From Bacteroidales bacterium (GTDB lineage: Bacteria > Bacteroidota > Bacteroidia > Bacteroidales > Muribaculaceae), in contig CAJTFH010000003.1 in the NCBI GenBank assembly GCA_910575545.1, positions 1-64,000 of the forward strand: DNA of 64,000 bases, written 5' to 3'. Below the pieces are notes generated by a model, which saw only the letters and a program-made list of their open reading frames with translations, did not search any database and was not told where the DNA came from. Shown piece by piece: positions 19,462 through 26,934 of this stretch. The position numbers were made by a program, and so were the translations under genes. The first letter of the stretch is position 1; each line of letters begins with the position of its first letter.

Positions 19462-19534
19462 AACAATAAGTCCTCTCATTTTAGGTGGCTTATTGGTTTG
19501 ACTTGTGAGAGGGGGTGGTTCCCCTCTCTTTTTT
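19462..19534 (+). ncRNA. Candidate antisense small RNA against phage mRNA leaders
   Basis: A transcript of about 70 bases is predicted between the promoter box at 19450-19457 and a strong terminator ending at 19534. It contains TTATTGGTTTGACTTGT (19490-19506), which occurs in the same plus-strand orientation at 52246-52262 and 61185-61201, as a 16-base copy at 51832-51847, and with one mismatch at 27572-27588. At each of those places a minus-strand gene starts 10-13 bases further on, so the RNA is perfectly complementary to the ribosome-binding region of these mRNAs. Translational repression in trans is the simplest idea. It might instead be only an attenuated leader of the 19559 gene. Confidence 0.5.
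19507..19534 (+). terminator. Strong terminator with a competing antiterminator pairing
   Basis: GAGAGGGG (19507-19514) pairs with CCCCTCTC (19521-19528), followed by TTTTTT. It lies before, not after, the 19559 gene. CCTCTCA at 19472-19478 can instead pair with TGAGAGG at 19506-19512, which would break the terminator stem, and AATAAG (19465-19470) can pair with CTTATT (19489-19494). This allows regulated read-through into the alpha-CTD-like gene. Confidence 0.75.
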
Positions 19535-19558
19535 ATTCTGTTCTAATTTTTATCCAAG

Positions 19559-19831
19559 ATGTATATCACATCAGAACCTGAAGCCCCGTTTGATAAATAC
19601 GATGAGATGCGACTACATATGGAGCAGCTACTCTCGGCATCAATTACTGACTTTGACATTCCCATGAGGATTGCTATCCCTCTTGACGGCGCCGGTGTGA
19701 GGCGTGTTCGGGATCTGGTGCGAATGACGCGTGATGACATTTTCAAGGTTAACAGACTTGGCGAGAAGGCTGCCAACGAGATAGAGAGCATACTTGACAG
19801 ATTCGGTCTTTCTCTCGGAATGGACGTATGA
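19559..19831 (+). CDS. RNA polymerase alpha subunit C-terminal-domain-like protein
   Basis: The 90-residue protein matches the helix-hairpin-helix alpha-CTD of bacterial RpoA over residues of about 30-88: DIPMRIAIPLDGAGVRRVRD corresponds to the IPVRAxNxLKxAxIxTxxDL region, and RLGEKAANEIESILDRFGLS to the GKKSLNEIxxxLxxxGLxLG region. There is no alpha-NTD, so it cannot assemble polymerase. It could bind promoter DNA, a sigma factor or activators and thereby compete with or substitute for host alpha-CTD. It sits on the plus strand next to the integrase behind an attenuator-like terminator, in the position expected of a lysogeny or early regulator. Domain recognition is firm; role is inferred. 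Confidence 0.75.
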   Translation: MYITSEPEAPFDKYDEMRLHMEQLLSASITDFDIPMRIAIPLDGAGVRRVRDLVRMTRDDIFKVNRLGEKAANEIESILDRFGLSLGMDV

Positions 19832-19835
19832 CAAA

Positions 19836-19900
19836 GGGCTGCCATCACGACAGCCCGGCGGAACGCCCACACATCATCACTTACATCATCAGAGGCGTTC
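19836..19900 (+). repeat. Two inverted repeats in the 3' region of the alpha-CTD-like gene
   Basis: GGGCTG (19836-19841) pairs with CAGCCC (19851-19856), and GGAACGCC (19860-19867) with GGCGTTCC (19893-19900). Neither has a T-run, so they look like 3'UTR structure protecting or regulating the transcript rather than terminators. Confidence 0.4.
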
Positions 19901-19951
19901 CAAAATAGGATTACAAACACTTTTCCCAAATATTCACTCGAAGAAAAATAA

Positions 19952-19979
19952 AATAGCCGCGTTTCCCAACGTGGCTATT
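19952..19979. terminator. Bidirectional terminator between the alpha-CTD-like gene and the lysis operon
   Basis: AATAGCCGCGTT (19952-19963) and AACGTGGCTATT (19968-19979) form a 12-bp stem with a TCCC loop and one G-T wobble. A-rich sequence precedes and T-rich sequence follows it, so it can stop transcription from both convergent operons. Confidence 0.8.
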
Positions 19980-20001
19980 CTTGTAATCAGTAGATGTCAA
20001 T

Positions 20002-20532
20002 TTACAACCTTAAAATCTTGCGTAAAGTAGTAAGTATTGGTTTGCGGAAAATGTATATTGTGCTTATTAACGACACGCCGACAAGATACCAGAACGCCTC
20101 AAGCCGAATCTTTTCCCATTTGGTAAAATTACGCTCGATATACACAGGCTTAGGGTACGGAACAGGCATCTCTCTCACGCTCACCTCTGAATTGTTTGTC
20201 TGAGTATCCTTTACAGGCACCATAACATCCGCTTTAAGATTCTGCTCCTTATTCTTGATTGAATGGCCGAGAGTTCCATCCGGATTTAACCAGGCGTCGG
20301 ACTCGGCAAGCGATGTTTCAAGATGGCTTGTGCTGTCTGGCACTACTTGTTTTGCGGACTCTTTCGGCACCGGAATCTCAACTATTACAGTGTCAATCCT
20401 GACAGTCTCAATATATTCAGTCTTTACGCTATCCGTATTGTTGACAATGATGGGCGTTGAGGGTAACATCTGTTTAGATGAGTGGCATCCGGAGAGCATG
20501 AGAGCCGCCACTATTATTACAAGGTTCTTCAT
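20002..20532 (-). CDS. Probable unimolecular spanin (lipoprotein with C-terminal membrane helix)
   Basis: From the ATG at 20532 the product is 176 residues. It starts with a lipoprotein signal (MKNLVIIVAALMLSGC, lipobox LSGC, Cys at residue 16), continues with a periplasmic Val/Thr-rich and charged region, and ends with a membrane helix (LEAFWYLVGVSLISTIYIF) and a short basic tail. A lipid anchor in the outer membrane plus a C-terminal inner-membrane helix is the architecture of u-spanins such as T1 gp11, which fuse the two membranes in the last step of lysis. It directly follows the endolysin gene, whose 3' end lies 5 bases away. The frame stays open to 20613 but the signal peptide fixes the start. 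Confidence 0.7.
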   Translation of the reverse strand: MKNLVIIVAALMLSGCHSSKQMLPSTPIIVNNTDSVKTEYIETVRIDTVIVEIPVPKESAKQVVPDSTSHLETSLAESDAWLNPDGTLGHSIKNKEQNLKADVMVPVKDTQTNNSEVSVREMPVPYPKPVYIERNFTKWEKIRLEAFWYLVGVSLISTIYIFRKPILTTLRKILRL

Positions 20533-20536
20533 CGGC

Positions 20537-21265
20537 TTATCCTTTGATAAGATGTTTGTATTCGGTAATCGCGTCAAAGCACGGACACCCTTTGATGAAC
20601 TCAAACGGTTCAATCACTCCATTACCATTGAGGTCTGGAGAGGTATCGCGGTGGCCTATGATGCGCTTGATGGTCGGGTACTCGGTTAGGAGTCGTTTGC
20701 AGAGTGTAAGGATAGCTTCCTTTTGAGCAGTCGTCCGTGTGTCCTTAATCTTTGTTCCGTTGGTGTCTGTCTTGTCAAGGCCGCCTGCATAGCAGATGCC
20801 GATGGAGTTTGCATTGTGGTTTACAGCATGGCATCCGCGCACGTTGATAGGCCGACACTCTTCTATCGTTCCATCAAGGCGTATATAGAAATGGTAGCCG
20901 ATGTATTTCACCTCTCCGTTTTTGGGGTCAACGTAAGTCGAAAACTTCCGGGCCTTGTGTGCAGCGTTGATTGAATTGCTTGTGTAATCAACGCCATCTT
21001 TTGTAGCGGTGCAGTGGAGAATAATCTCTTCGATACGGCGGGGCTTGGCTACTTCCGACGTGGAATAACCCAGCTTGCTCCATGTCTTGGCCCCGGCTAT
21101 CCCGTCGGGAGTCAGTCCGTATTTCTTCTGATAGTCTTTTAGGGCAACTTCTGTCTTAAGGCCGAATATGCCATCCTCACGAAGTCCGTAGTTACCCACT
21201 TTGTTCAAAGCCTGCTGGAGCGTCTTCACATCAGCTCCGTTAATTCCTTTTTTGATTGTAGTCAT
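20537..21265 (-). CDS. Endolysin: N-acetylmuramoyl-L-alanine amidase with peptidoglycan-binding domain
   Basis: The 242-residue protein has an N-terminal PG_binding_1 domain (residues of about 5-66, GADVKTLQQALNKVG, LREDGIFGLKTEVALKDYQK, YGLTPDGIAGAKTWSKLG). An Amidase_2 domain follows, with zinc-ligand and catalytic candidates in IILHCTATKDG, YHFYIRLDGTI and IGHRDTSPDLNGNG. It cleaves the bond between MurNAc and the stem peptide. No signal peptide is present, so export depends on the holin encoded just upstream (21267-21743). The same three-gene lysis order continues with the probable spanin. Confidence 0.92.
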   Translation of the reverse strand: MTTIKKGINGADVKTLQQALNKVGNYGLREDGIFGLKTEVALKDYQKKYGLTPDGIAGAKTWSKLGYSTSEVAKPRRIEEIILHCTATKDGVDYTSNSINAAHKARKFSTYVDPKNGEVKYIGYHFYIRLDGTIEECRPINVRGCHAVNHNANSIGICYAGGLDKTDTNGTKIKDTRTTAQKEAILTLCKRLLTEYPTIKRIIGHRDTSPDLNGNGVIEPFEFIKGCPCFDAITEYKHLIKG

Positions 21266-21266
21266 A

Positions 21267-21743
21267 TTATTCGTTTTTAGGTTTTATTTCTGACAGGTCT
21301 ATGTCAAAGTGCCGCTCGGTCTTATCGACAACAATACGCTGAAGAAGTTTCGCCCACTTTGCGCCATTACAACTTGACTCGTTTTCAAGAATGGACCAGA
21401 GTTGCCAGAAGCAGATTGCGCCAGCCGCCACTTTGGTAAGGTCTATAGGCAGGCCGTCAGTGATATGTTTCTGAATCAAGAAAGCCATAATGATGAGTGC
21501 ATAGGCTTTCAGCAGAGTAACGATGACTCTTCCAAAGTTGTGACTCTTGAACTTTTTGCCATCTTTGCTGACCTTGTCGGGATGCGATTTCCGCGCCCTC
21601 TTGGATAATGACCATGCTGTGTAACAGTCAGCCAGAATCATAATGGTGCAGATGAAAAGATATGGGAATGTTGGCTCAATGATTGCGACAATAGCACCAA
21701 TGGCCGTGAATACCCAGCGGAGGATTTCGGATAAATTATTCAT
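21267..21743 (-). CDS. Phage holin family protein
   Basis: The 158-residue protein has N-terminal hydrophobic helices (WVFTAIGAIVAIIEPTFPYL, FICTIMILADCYTAWSLS), a basic loop (KRARKSHPDKVSKDGKKFK), further helices (LLKAYALIIMAFLIQKHI, VAAGAICFWQLWSILEN) and a charged C-terminal tail. This fits the Bacteroidota phage holins related to Holin_4_1. It would form the inner-membrane lesions that release the amidase encoded immediately downstream. Confidence 0.8.
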   Translation of the reverse strand: MNNLSEILRWVFTAIGAIVAIIEPTFPYLFICTIMILADCYTAWSLSKRARKSHPDKVSKDGKKFKSHNFGRVIVTLLKAYALIIMAFLIQKHITDGLPIDLTKVAAGAICFWQLWSILENESSCNGAKWAKLLQRIVVDKTERHFDIDLSEIKPKNE

Positions 21744-21847
21744 GTCTATATTATGTTAATGATTGATAAGCGAGAACAACTATCCAATAATAGAACCGAC
21801 AATGGAGCCGACAATATCAGCGGCGGTGTCGCTACAATCAATCCCAT

Positions 21848-21940
21848 TTATTTCCGAGAGAACCGCCAACGGGCTACTTGTATCAAGTCTTCGATACCGC
21901 CGACGCCACCTATTATTGTCAATAAATCCGTTGTTTTCAT
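21848..21940 (-). CDS. Possible 30-residue phage peptide
   Basis: An ATG at 21938-21940 opens MKTTDLLTIIGGVGGIEDLI and ends in TAA at 21848. It lies in the roughly 210-base gap between the fibre gene and the holin gene and runs in the same direction. Small hydrophobic proteins are common at this place in Bacteroidales phages, but there is no family match here. A second frame downstream encodes a Gly/Ile-rich tail (DIVGSIVGSIIG) without its own start, so a frameshifted longer gene is possible. Confidence 0.25.
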   Translation of the reverse strand: MKTTDLLTIIGGVGGIEDLIQVARWRFSRK

Positions 21941-21954
21941 TGGTAGGATATTAA

Positions 21955-22482
21955 TCATATCACCGGCTGAAAGTCCTCAAAGGCGGGGCACCAGTCGGTC
22001 GATATGCCGCCGCGCTCGAACTTGGCCTTGGTGATGGTGGATTTGCTTGTGCCGGTGTTTGGCATCTGGTAGATGCGCAGGTACTTATTGGAGGGGGTGG
22101 GCTGGCCGGAGCTTACCTTCTTAGTCCATTTGAACGTTGTCTTCGACACCATGCGCCCGTAACCGTCGGCTTTGAACTCGGCCAAGCGGCTGAGGGCTGC
22201 ATAACCGCCGGAGTTGAAAGCCTGAAAGCGGGTGCGGTCTGAACCGAGCGACCCGTAGAGGGTGAGCGTCACTGTCTCACCCTCCTGCAAATCGTCGGCC
22301 AGGTCGTAATTTGCTATTTCGTAGTTGGCGTTAACGTGGGATACCGCCGACTTCTTCAGCAGGTTGCGTCCGCAACAATGTGCCATTTTATCCTCCGCCG
22401 AGGTTATTTCCGCCTGAAGGGCTTCCAGCACCAGCGTGACAGCGCGTTTGAGGGCATCGAACCCTATGAATTTCTTTGCCAT
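21955..22482 (-). CDS. Tail fibre or receptor-binding associated protein
   Basis: The 175-residue protein starts MAKKFIGFDALKRAVTLVLE, nearly the same opening as the next gene upstream (MAKKFMGEAAAKAI), suggesting a shared N-terminal attachment helix. The remainder is beta-rich with many Ser, Thr, Gly and aromatic residues (GETVTLTLYGSLGSDRTRF, NKYLRIYQMPNTGTSKSTI). Its place between the tail-tip genes and the lysis genes supports a role at the tail fibre. No exact family is recognised. Confidence 0.55.
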   Translation of the reverse strand: MAKKFIGFDALKRAVTLVLEALQAEITSAEDKMAHCCGRNLLKKSAVSHVNANYEIANYDLADDLQEGETVTLTLYGSLGSDRTRFQAFNSGGYAALSRLAEFKADGYGRMVSKTTFKWTKKVSSGQPTPSNKYLRIYQMPNTGTSKSTITKAKFERGGISTDWCPAFEDFQPVI

Positions 22483-22501
22483 CTGTGATATGGATTAGCG
22501 G

Positions 22502-23230
22502 TTATTCTTCAGATGCAGCCGCGACCGAGGCAAACCATGTGTCAACTTCCGCAGCGGTGATCTCGGATATGTTCAGGTTGGCGTCGGGTACTTTTTTATC
22601 GGAGTTGAGCGGGCAGAGGCCGTTGACGGCATTTTTGGAGTTTTTGAATGTGTTGAGTTCCGTGACCTCCGAGCGCAGCGTAGCGCCCGCCCCTCCATCG
22701 TAAGCTGTGCCTGCGGTTGTGCCGATGACGAGAGATTTCGGGAGTTCGACCAGCGCCGACCCGCTCCAGCGATAGCACTTGTTGGTGGTGGTATCGACGT
22801 ATATCTTGCCTTTTTGCGGGGGATAGCCGTTGATAGGATCCTGGTCGGTCACTTCTCCCCAGGATGAAGCCCCGCCCCAGTTGGCATAGTAGGTCGTGCC
22901 CACTTTTATGATGAACTTCTTGGTCGGGGAGCAGTAATACACTTCCCCGCTCAGGGTGGTTGATGTCGTCGATATGGCCGGCTTGGTCGACAGGAATCCG
23001 GCGAACTCCAGCACGTCGTCGACGAAAGAGGGCAGCTGGGAGGTCGGGATTTTCATGTTTGCGTCGAGCGAAGCCACGCCGTTTGGCACCCCTTTGCCGT
23101 TGCCGACCTTGGCCTTGATCATTTCGGCAACTTCGTCGGTTGTGGGAAGCTCGCCCACTACGCTGTTCGTCTGTTTGATTTTCGCGAGTATCGCCTTTGC
23201 GGCCGCCTCGCCCATGAATTTCTTTGCCAT
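22502..23230 (-). CDS. Tail fibre-like structural protein
   Basis: The 242-residue protein has a helical N-terminus (AKAILAKIKQTNSVVGELPT), then VPNGVASLDANMKIPTSQLP, a repeat style typical of phage fibres, then GKIYVDTTTNKCYRWSGSAL, a motif widespread in Bacteroidales phage head or tail fibres. A final NAVNGLCPLNSDKKVPDANL segment precedes a SEITAAEVDTWFASV tail that recurs in the next protein. It probably forms a trimeric adhesion fibre. The N-terminal MAKKFxG and C-terminal EITxxxxDTWF modules are shared with its neighbours. Confidence 0.65.
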   Translation of the reverse strand: MAKKFMGEAAAKAILAKIKQTNSVVGELPTTDEVAEMIKAKVGNGKGVPNGVASLDANMKIPTSQLPSFVDDVLEFAGFLSTKPAISTTSTTLSGEVYYCSPTKKFIIKVGTTYYANWGGASSWGEVTDQDPINGYPPQKGKIYVDTTTNKCYRWSGSALVELPKSLVIGTTAGTAYDGGAGATLRSEVTELNTFKNSKNAVNGLCPLNSDKKVPDANLNISEITAAEVDTWFASVAAASEE

Positions 23231-23251
23231 TGTTATGTCGGTTTTATGTGT

Positions 23252-23860
23252 TTATGAATCTTTGCCGGAACCGGCGATGTTATCAAACCATGTGTCGATG
23301 TCGGAGGGGGTTATTTCGTCTGCCGGGAAAAAATCATTCCATGGCGTCCATTGCCCACGTGAGACCGGGGGAGACCCCGTCCCTGATGCCGAAATATTGA
23401 AATGCCTGACATAAACATGCGCGTCCCAGTCCGAATGGTCGCTGTAGAAAACCCCTCCGTCGCGCAATATAGGATTGGTTACGAAAATCTGTGTTATCGT
23501 GCAGTACCCGGGTGTTGAGAACATTTCAAGTAACCCGACATTGCGCACTGCACCTAAGTGGCCGCTTGTGACCGTGTATCGTGTGTGATGCGGTTCCAGC
23601 ATGGCCTTAAAAAAAGCATCGGCGTCTGAATAGCCCATGTTGTCCAACTCTTCTACCGGTATCGACTTGTGGTTTACAGCTTGGGCAATATGACTTTCAA
23701 GCGTGAGGTAGGCAATCTTCCTACCTCCGCTGAGTTCTATGCAGTCGCCATTCAACGGGGTTGACGTAGGAGTAAGCTGGTCGATAGTCCGTGAATTTGT
23801 CCGGACGGCTGAAAGCACCGTATTGACGATTTCCTGTAGTTCATCTTCTTGTAATACCAT
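23252..23860 (-). CDS. Tail fibre or baseplate protein with DTWF tail module
   Basis: The 202-residue protein has a helical start (DELQEIVNTVLSAVRTN), a Pro/Thr linker, LESHIAQAVNHKSIPVEELD and a beta-rich second half with WDAHVYVRHFN and SRGQWTPWND, the last being common in phage tail-spike linkers. It ends in DEITPSDIDTWFDNIAGSG, matching the end of the 22502-23230 product. It lies within the fibre cluster and is separated from both neighbours by only a few bases. Confidence 0.55.
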   Translation of the reverse strand: MVLQEDELQEIVNTVLSAVRTNSRTIDQLTPTSTPLNGDCIELSGGRKIAYLTLESHIAQAVNHKSIPVEELDNMGYSDADAFFKAMLEPHHTRYTVTSGHLGAVRNVGLLEMFSTPGYCTITQIFVTNPILRDGGVFYSDHSDWDAHVYVRHFNISASGTGSPPVSRGQWTPWNDFFPADEITPSDIDTWFDNIAGSGKDS

Positions 23861-23863
23861 GGT

Positions 23864-24691
23864 CTATTCTGCTATGCGGTTAATATCGGGAATCGCCAGC
23901 CTGTATGTGTCGGAGGTTCTGCGCATCGCTATCTGATGGCTCAGGTTAATGGCGGGATCAATATTCACGACTTTCTGGAGACTTTGATTGAAAACGAAAC
24001 TGTTGATGCCGTCCTGAAGCAAAGTCACCTCAGGCACGCTTGAATCCTTCCGGCAATAACGGATTCCATCGAAATAGACGAAACTACAGCATAGGATGCG
24101 GTTGAGCATTTCCCCGAACCATATGGGGCATCCCATTGAGTTGCCTAATGTGAATTTCTGCTGGGTGGATTCTTTGGCATACAATTCGATGATGTCGGAA
24201 TCAGCCGTGACGAACTGCTCGTTATCAACTGAGAATGTCCAGTTTGAATCTTTAAAGCCGCCAGGAACCCGGAAATCGAAGAACCTCTGCATCCCGTCGA
24301 TAAAAAACACACCGTCCATGCGCGATTTATTGTCTTTCATCGAGTACTGGATCAAAGTTGTGGTGGCAAGTTCAAGTTCTGAATTTGTGACTTTGAAAGT
24401 CTCTGACACACCTATCCCGCTTATGCCGACAGAATATGTTCCGGGTGTAAGGGCAAGTACGGTGAAGCGGAGCATAGTGGTTCTGTTGATTTCCCATGTG
24501 TTGAACTGGATGACAAACAAAGGTTCGTGAGACGGTTCCGCATATACGGTCGCTTGCCCGTGCCAATCCTTCTCCCCGATGAGTTCAATGAGAATCCTGT
24601 CAGACGTGGCAAACGTCTGAATGTAGGGGCATCCGATGCCGTATGATTTTATAGGCCGGAAAAACAGGGGCGAGAACGGCGAGATCAGCAT
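23864..24691 (-). CDS. Phage tail or baseplate protein
   Basis: The 275-residue protein is beta-rich and without signal peptide. Its start (MLISPFSPLFFRPIKSYGIG) and the mid region (TVLALTPGTYSVGISGIGV) look like a carbohydrate-binding or baseplate accessory fold, followed by FFIDGMQRFFDFRVPGGF. It overlaps the end of the large tail protein gene by 7 bases, so the two are translationally coupled. No family is recognised with certainty. Confidence 0.5.
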   Translation of the reverse strand: MLISPFSPLFFRPIKSYGIGCPYIQTFATSDRILIELIGEKDWHGQATVYAEPSHEPLFVIQFNTWEINRTTMLRFTVLALTPGTYSVGISGIGVSETFKVTNSELELATTTLIQYSMKDNKSRMDGVFFIDGMQRFFDFRVPGGFKDSNWTFSVDNEQFVTADSDIIELYAKESTQQKFTLGNSMGCPIWFGEMLNRILCCSFVYFDGIRYCRKDSSVPEVTLLQDGINSFVFNQSLQKVVNIDPAINLSHQIAMRRTSDTYRLAIPDINRIAE

Positions 24692-26787
24692 GGCGTTATT
24701 GATGTTATAATCAGTTTATATGTTTCTGGCTCGTTTTTGGCGAGGCTGCACCTAAGCTCCCGCAGGATTCCTGTATATGACATGCCGTTGCTTTGGAATA
24801 TATACTCCGCATCGGGATTCATCGCCAGCAGTCCGGCCCCGGGGGTTGACACTGATGCTTCCAACAGCTGGAAAAGGCTGCCGGGAAGTTCTATATCGTC
24901 GGTGATGCTTATGCCGTTTATGGTCACATCCGTATTTCCATTAGATGAAGTGAATGACAGCATATCGGCGAAAGAACCTATATACCGTGCGTTTGCGTGT
25001 ATCATGGACATTGGCGAGTACATGCTGTTATACATCGTTTCAGGAGAAACGACGCCGTTGATTTTATACCCGTCTCTGACAAATTCATATGATTTTGCCA
25101 CTGGGTTCTTCTTTGCGCAGACAAAAAACACATCCTTATCGCTGCGTGTGTCTGAGGTCTTATCACCGCGTTCCAATATCATAAACTCTATGCCATAGCT
25201 GTCGGCACGGTAGGGGCTTATGAGTTCGAGACGCTTGTCAGACAGGATGATTCCGGTGGTGTATTCTGCGGAAAAACGGAACTCATACCGCCCGTTAGCC
25301 TGCGAATACTCCTGTTTGTCATAACCGGCTTTTACCGATGAATACAACGCGGATGAATCAACATGCAGGCTGATATCGCTCAAAGCGGCATCAAGCCTTA
25401 CCGTGCGGCTGGTGTTGAAAAGCCCGTTGCGGTGCATGAAAACCAATGATTCTCCGTTTGTGGGTATTACGGGGACATACCCGAATACAGCTTCCATCCA
25501 CTGGCAGAATTTCTCATAGGACGTGTATAGCTTCGCACCGTTAATGTCTCGGATGCTTTCAGCCGCCATCAGCATGGCATTGTCCATCCTTGGTGTTCCG
25601 GACGGTTCTATTGAGCACGGTACTTCGCGGCCTGTCATCGACCGTAGCAGCATCCGGAGCACGGATTGCGGTTTTATGATGTCGATCCTGATATTGTCGC
25701 CCGTACTTGCCGCAGTCTGTGTCGTTATGCGGAAGATTTCTGCGGATGAAAATGAAATTTCCCCTTTATCGGGAGTCAAGTCTTTATAGACGCCAAGCTC
25801 CCACTTCTCCCATCTCATCACATAAGGATCCTGTTCGCATCTTAGGTAAGGTAATACGAAATACGCGATGATGCAATCGTTCTCTTTCAAATCGGATGTT
25901 ACGGTTTCTGTCAGGGCTGTAGTTTGGCCAGATTCGGCATTAATGGTGCCGAGTATGTGTTCGGCTCCATCTGATAATCTTGACACCCTGACCTGCGGGG
26001 TTGCAAGCGTCCGCCAGGTGTATCCTTTGTCATCGTTTGTCCCTTCGTGAAAATACCGGGACAAAGAGATTTTGAGGTTGAACTTGATGCGGGCCTGTGA
26101 CACGTCTTTGAGAACCCGGCATACAGGGATGCCGTCAGAAACGTGGTCGACGGTTTGTTTCACGGTGTCATTGCCTGACAGTGAATAGTTGTCGCCGTCC
26201 TCGATATAGAAGCATGGAAGAAAAACGAAACGGCATAAGTCCCGGTTGTTTACCTTACATTCAGTAATGCCCAAGTTGACGATATCTAAGATTTGGGTCT
26301 CATAGTTGACGTCGCTGACATTCTCGCCGTTGATTTTGAATGCCATGGTTGATTCAAGGTCGATGTGCCGGTAATCGAGCGGCTCGTTTTCTTTTATTTC
26401 AGAGACCGGGAATTCATATGTCGTTTTCCCCTTGGCTTTAAGCTGCGCGGCCAGTGTCTGGTCTATGCCGCTGATGCTTAATATTTCGGGGGTGTATGAC
26501 ATTGTGGAGAAATCGAGAGGGCAACGGAAAAACTCGGAATACTCCCATCGGTTGTTTATCGTCGAGATTTCAACCGTCACACTGGCGTCAAGCCCTCTTT
26601 TCAGCCATTGCTCCAGTATTAGGTCGTAGGCCGCGCCCACAAACTCGAACTTGCTGCTTATTGAGCGTGTCACCCCCTCATAATTTTTTCGTGTAAGCAC
26701 GCATTTCACCTCATCCCAATTCTTGATGTTGTCATCGGGAAGTTCCGTTGCGTCTCCATTTATGACAAGGCGGTATTTTATGCGCAT
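24685..26787 (-). CDS. Large tail tip/baseplate protein
   Basis: From ATG 26787 the protein is 700 residues and begins MRIKYRLVINGDATELPDDN. It has many long beta segments, with a region near the middle (YEKFCQWMEAVFGYVPVIP) and later (LRELRCSLAKNEPETYKLII) that fit a large distal tail or hub-like protein of Bacteroidales siphoviruses. The start is chosen because a -7 box at 26805-26812 lies only 18 bases upstream, so the extra 17 residues of the longer open frame would not be transcribed. It heads the fibre operon. Confidence 0.6.
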   Translation of the reverse strand: MRIKYRLVINGDATELPDDNIKNWDEVKCVLTRKNYEGVTRSISSKFEFVGAAYDLILEQWLKRGLDASVTVEISTINNRWEYSEFFRCPLDFSTMSYTPEILSISGIDQTLAAQLKAKGKTTYEFPVSEIKENEPLDYRHIDLESTMAFKINGENVSDVNYETQILDIVNLGITECKVNNRDLCRFVFLPCFYIEDGDNYSLSGNDTVKQTVDHVSDGIPVCRVLKDVSQARIKFNLKISLSRYFHEGTNDDKGYTWRTLATPQVRVSRLSDGAEHILGTINAESGQTTALTETVTSDLKENDCIIAYFVLPYLRCEQDPYVMRWEKWELGVYKDLTPDKGEISFSSAEIFRITTQTAASTGDNIRIDIIKPQSVLRMLLRSMTGREVPCSIEPSGTPRMDNAMLMAAESIRDINGAKLYTSYEKFCQWMEAVFGYVPVIPTNGESLVFMHRNGLFNTSRTVRLDAALSDISLHVDSSALYSSVKAGYDKQEYSQANGRYEFRFSAEYTTGIILSDKRLELISPYRADSYGIEFMILERGDKTSDTRSDKDVFFVCAKKNPVAKSYEFVRDGYKINGVVSPETMYNSMYSPMSMIHANARYIGSFADMLSFTSSNGNTDVTINGISITDDIELPGSLFQLLEASVSTPGAGLLAMNPDAEYIFQSNGMSYTGILRELRCSLAKNEPETYKLIITSITPC

Positions 26788-26804
26788 CGCTGTTACCTTT
26801 TCTG

Positions 26805-26860
26805 CAAAAGTAAGGTAAAACCACACCCGTTCAGCCAAATGCCGAAAAAACCGATTTTTT
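26805..26860 (-). promoter_or_regulatory. Late-class promoter of the tail-tip operon
   Basis: On the minus strand, AAAAAATCGGTTTTTT (26845-26860) stands 5 bases upstream of TTTG (26836-26839). A 23-base spacer and TACTTTTG (26805-26812) follow, and ATG 26787 is 18 bases beyond the box. The portal gene has the same arrangement with identical distances, so this is a promoter class and not chance. Confidence 0.7.
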
Positions 26861-26934
26861 GAAAAGGCGCAAAATGCCGCCTAACTCTTTGAGCTATTAC
26901 ATTTTGCACCCGAACTCACTCCAAAACTGAACTT

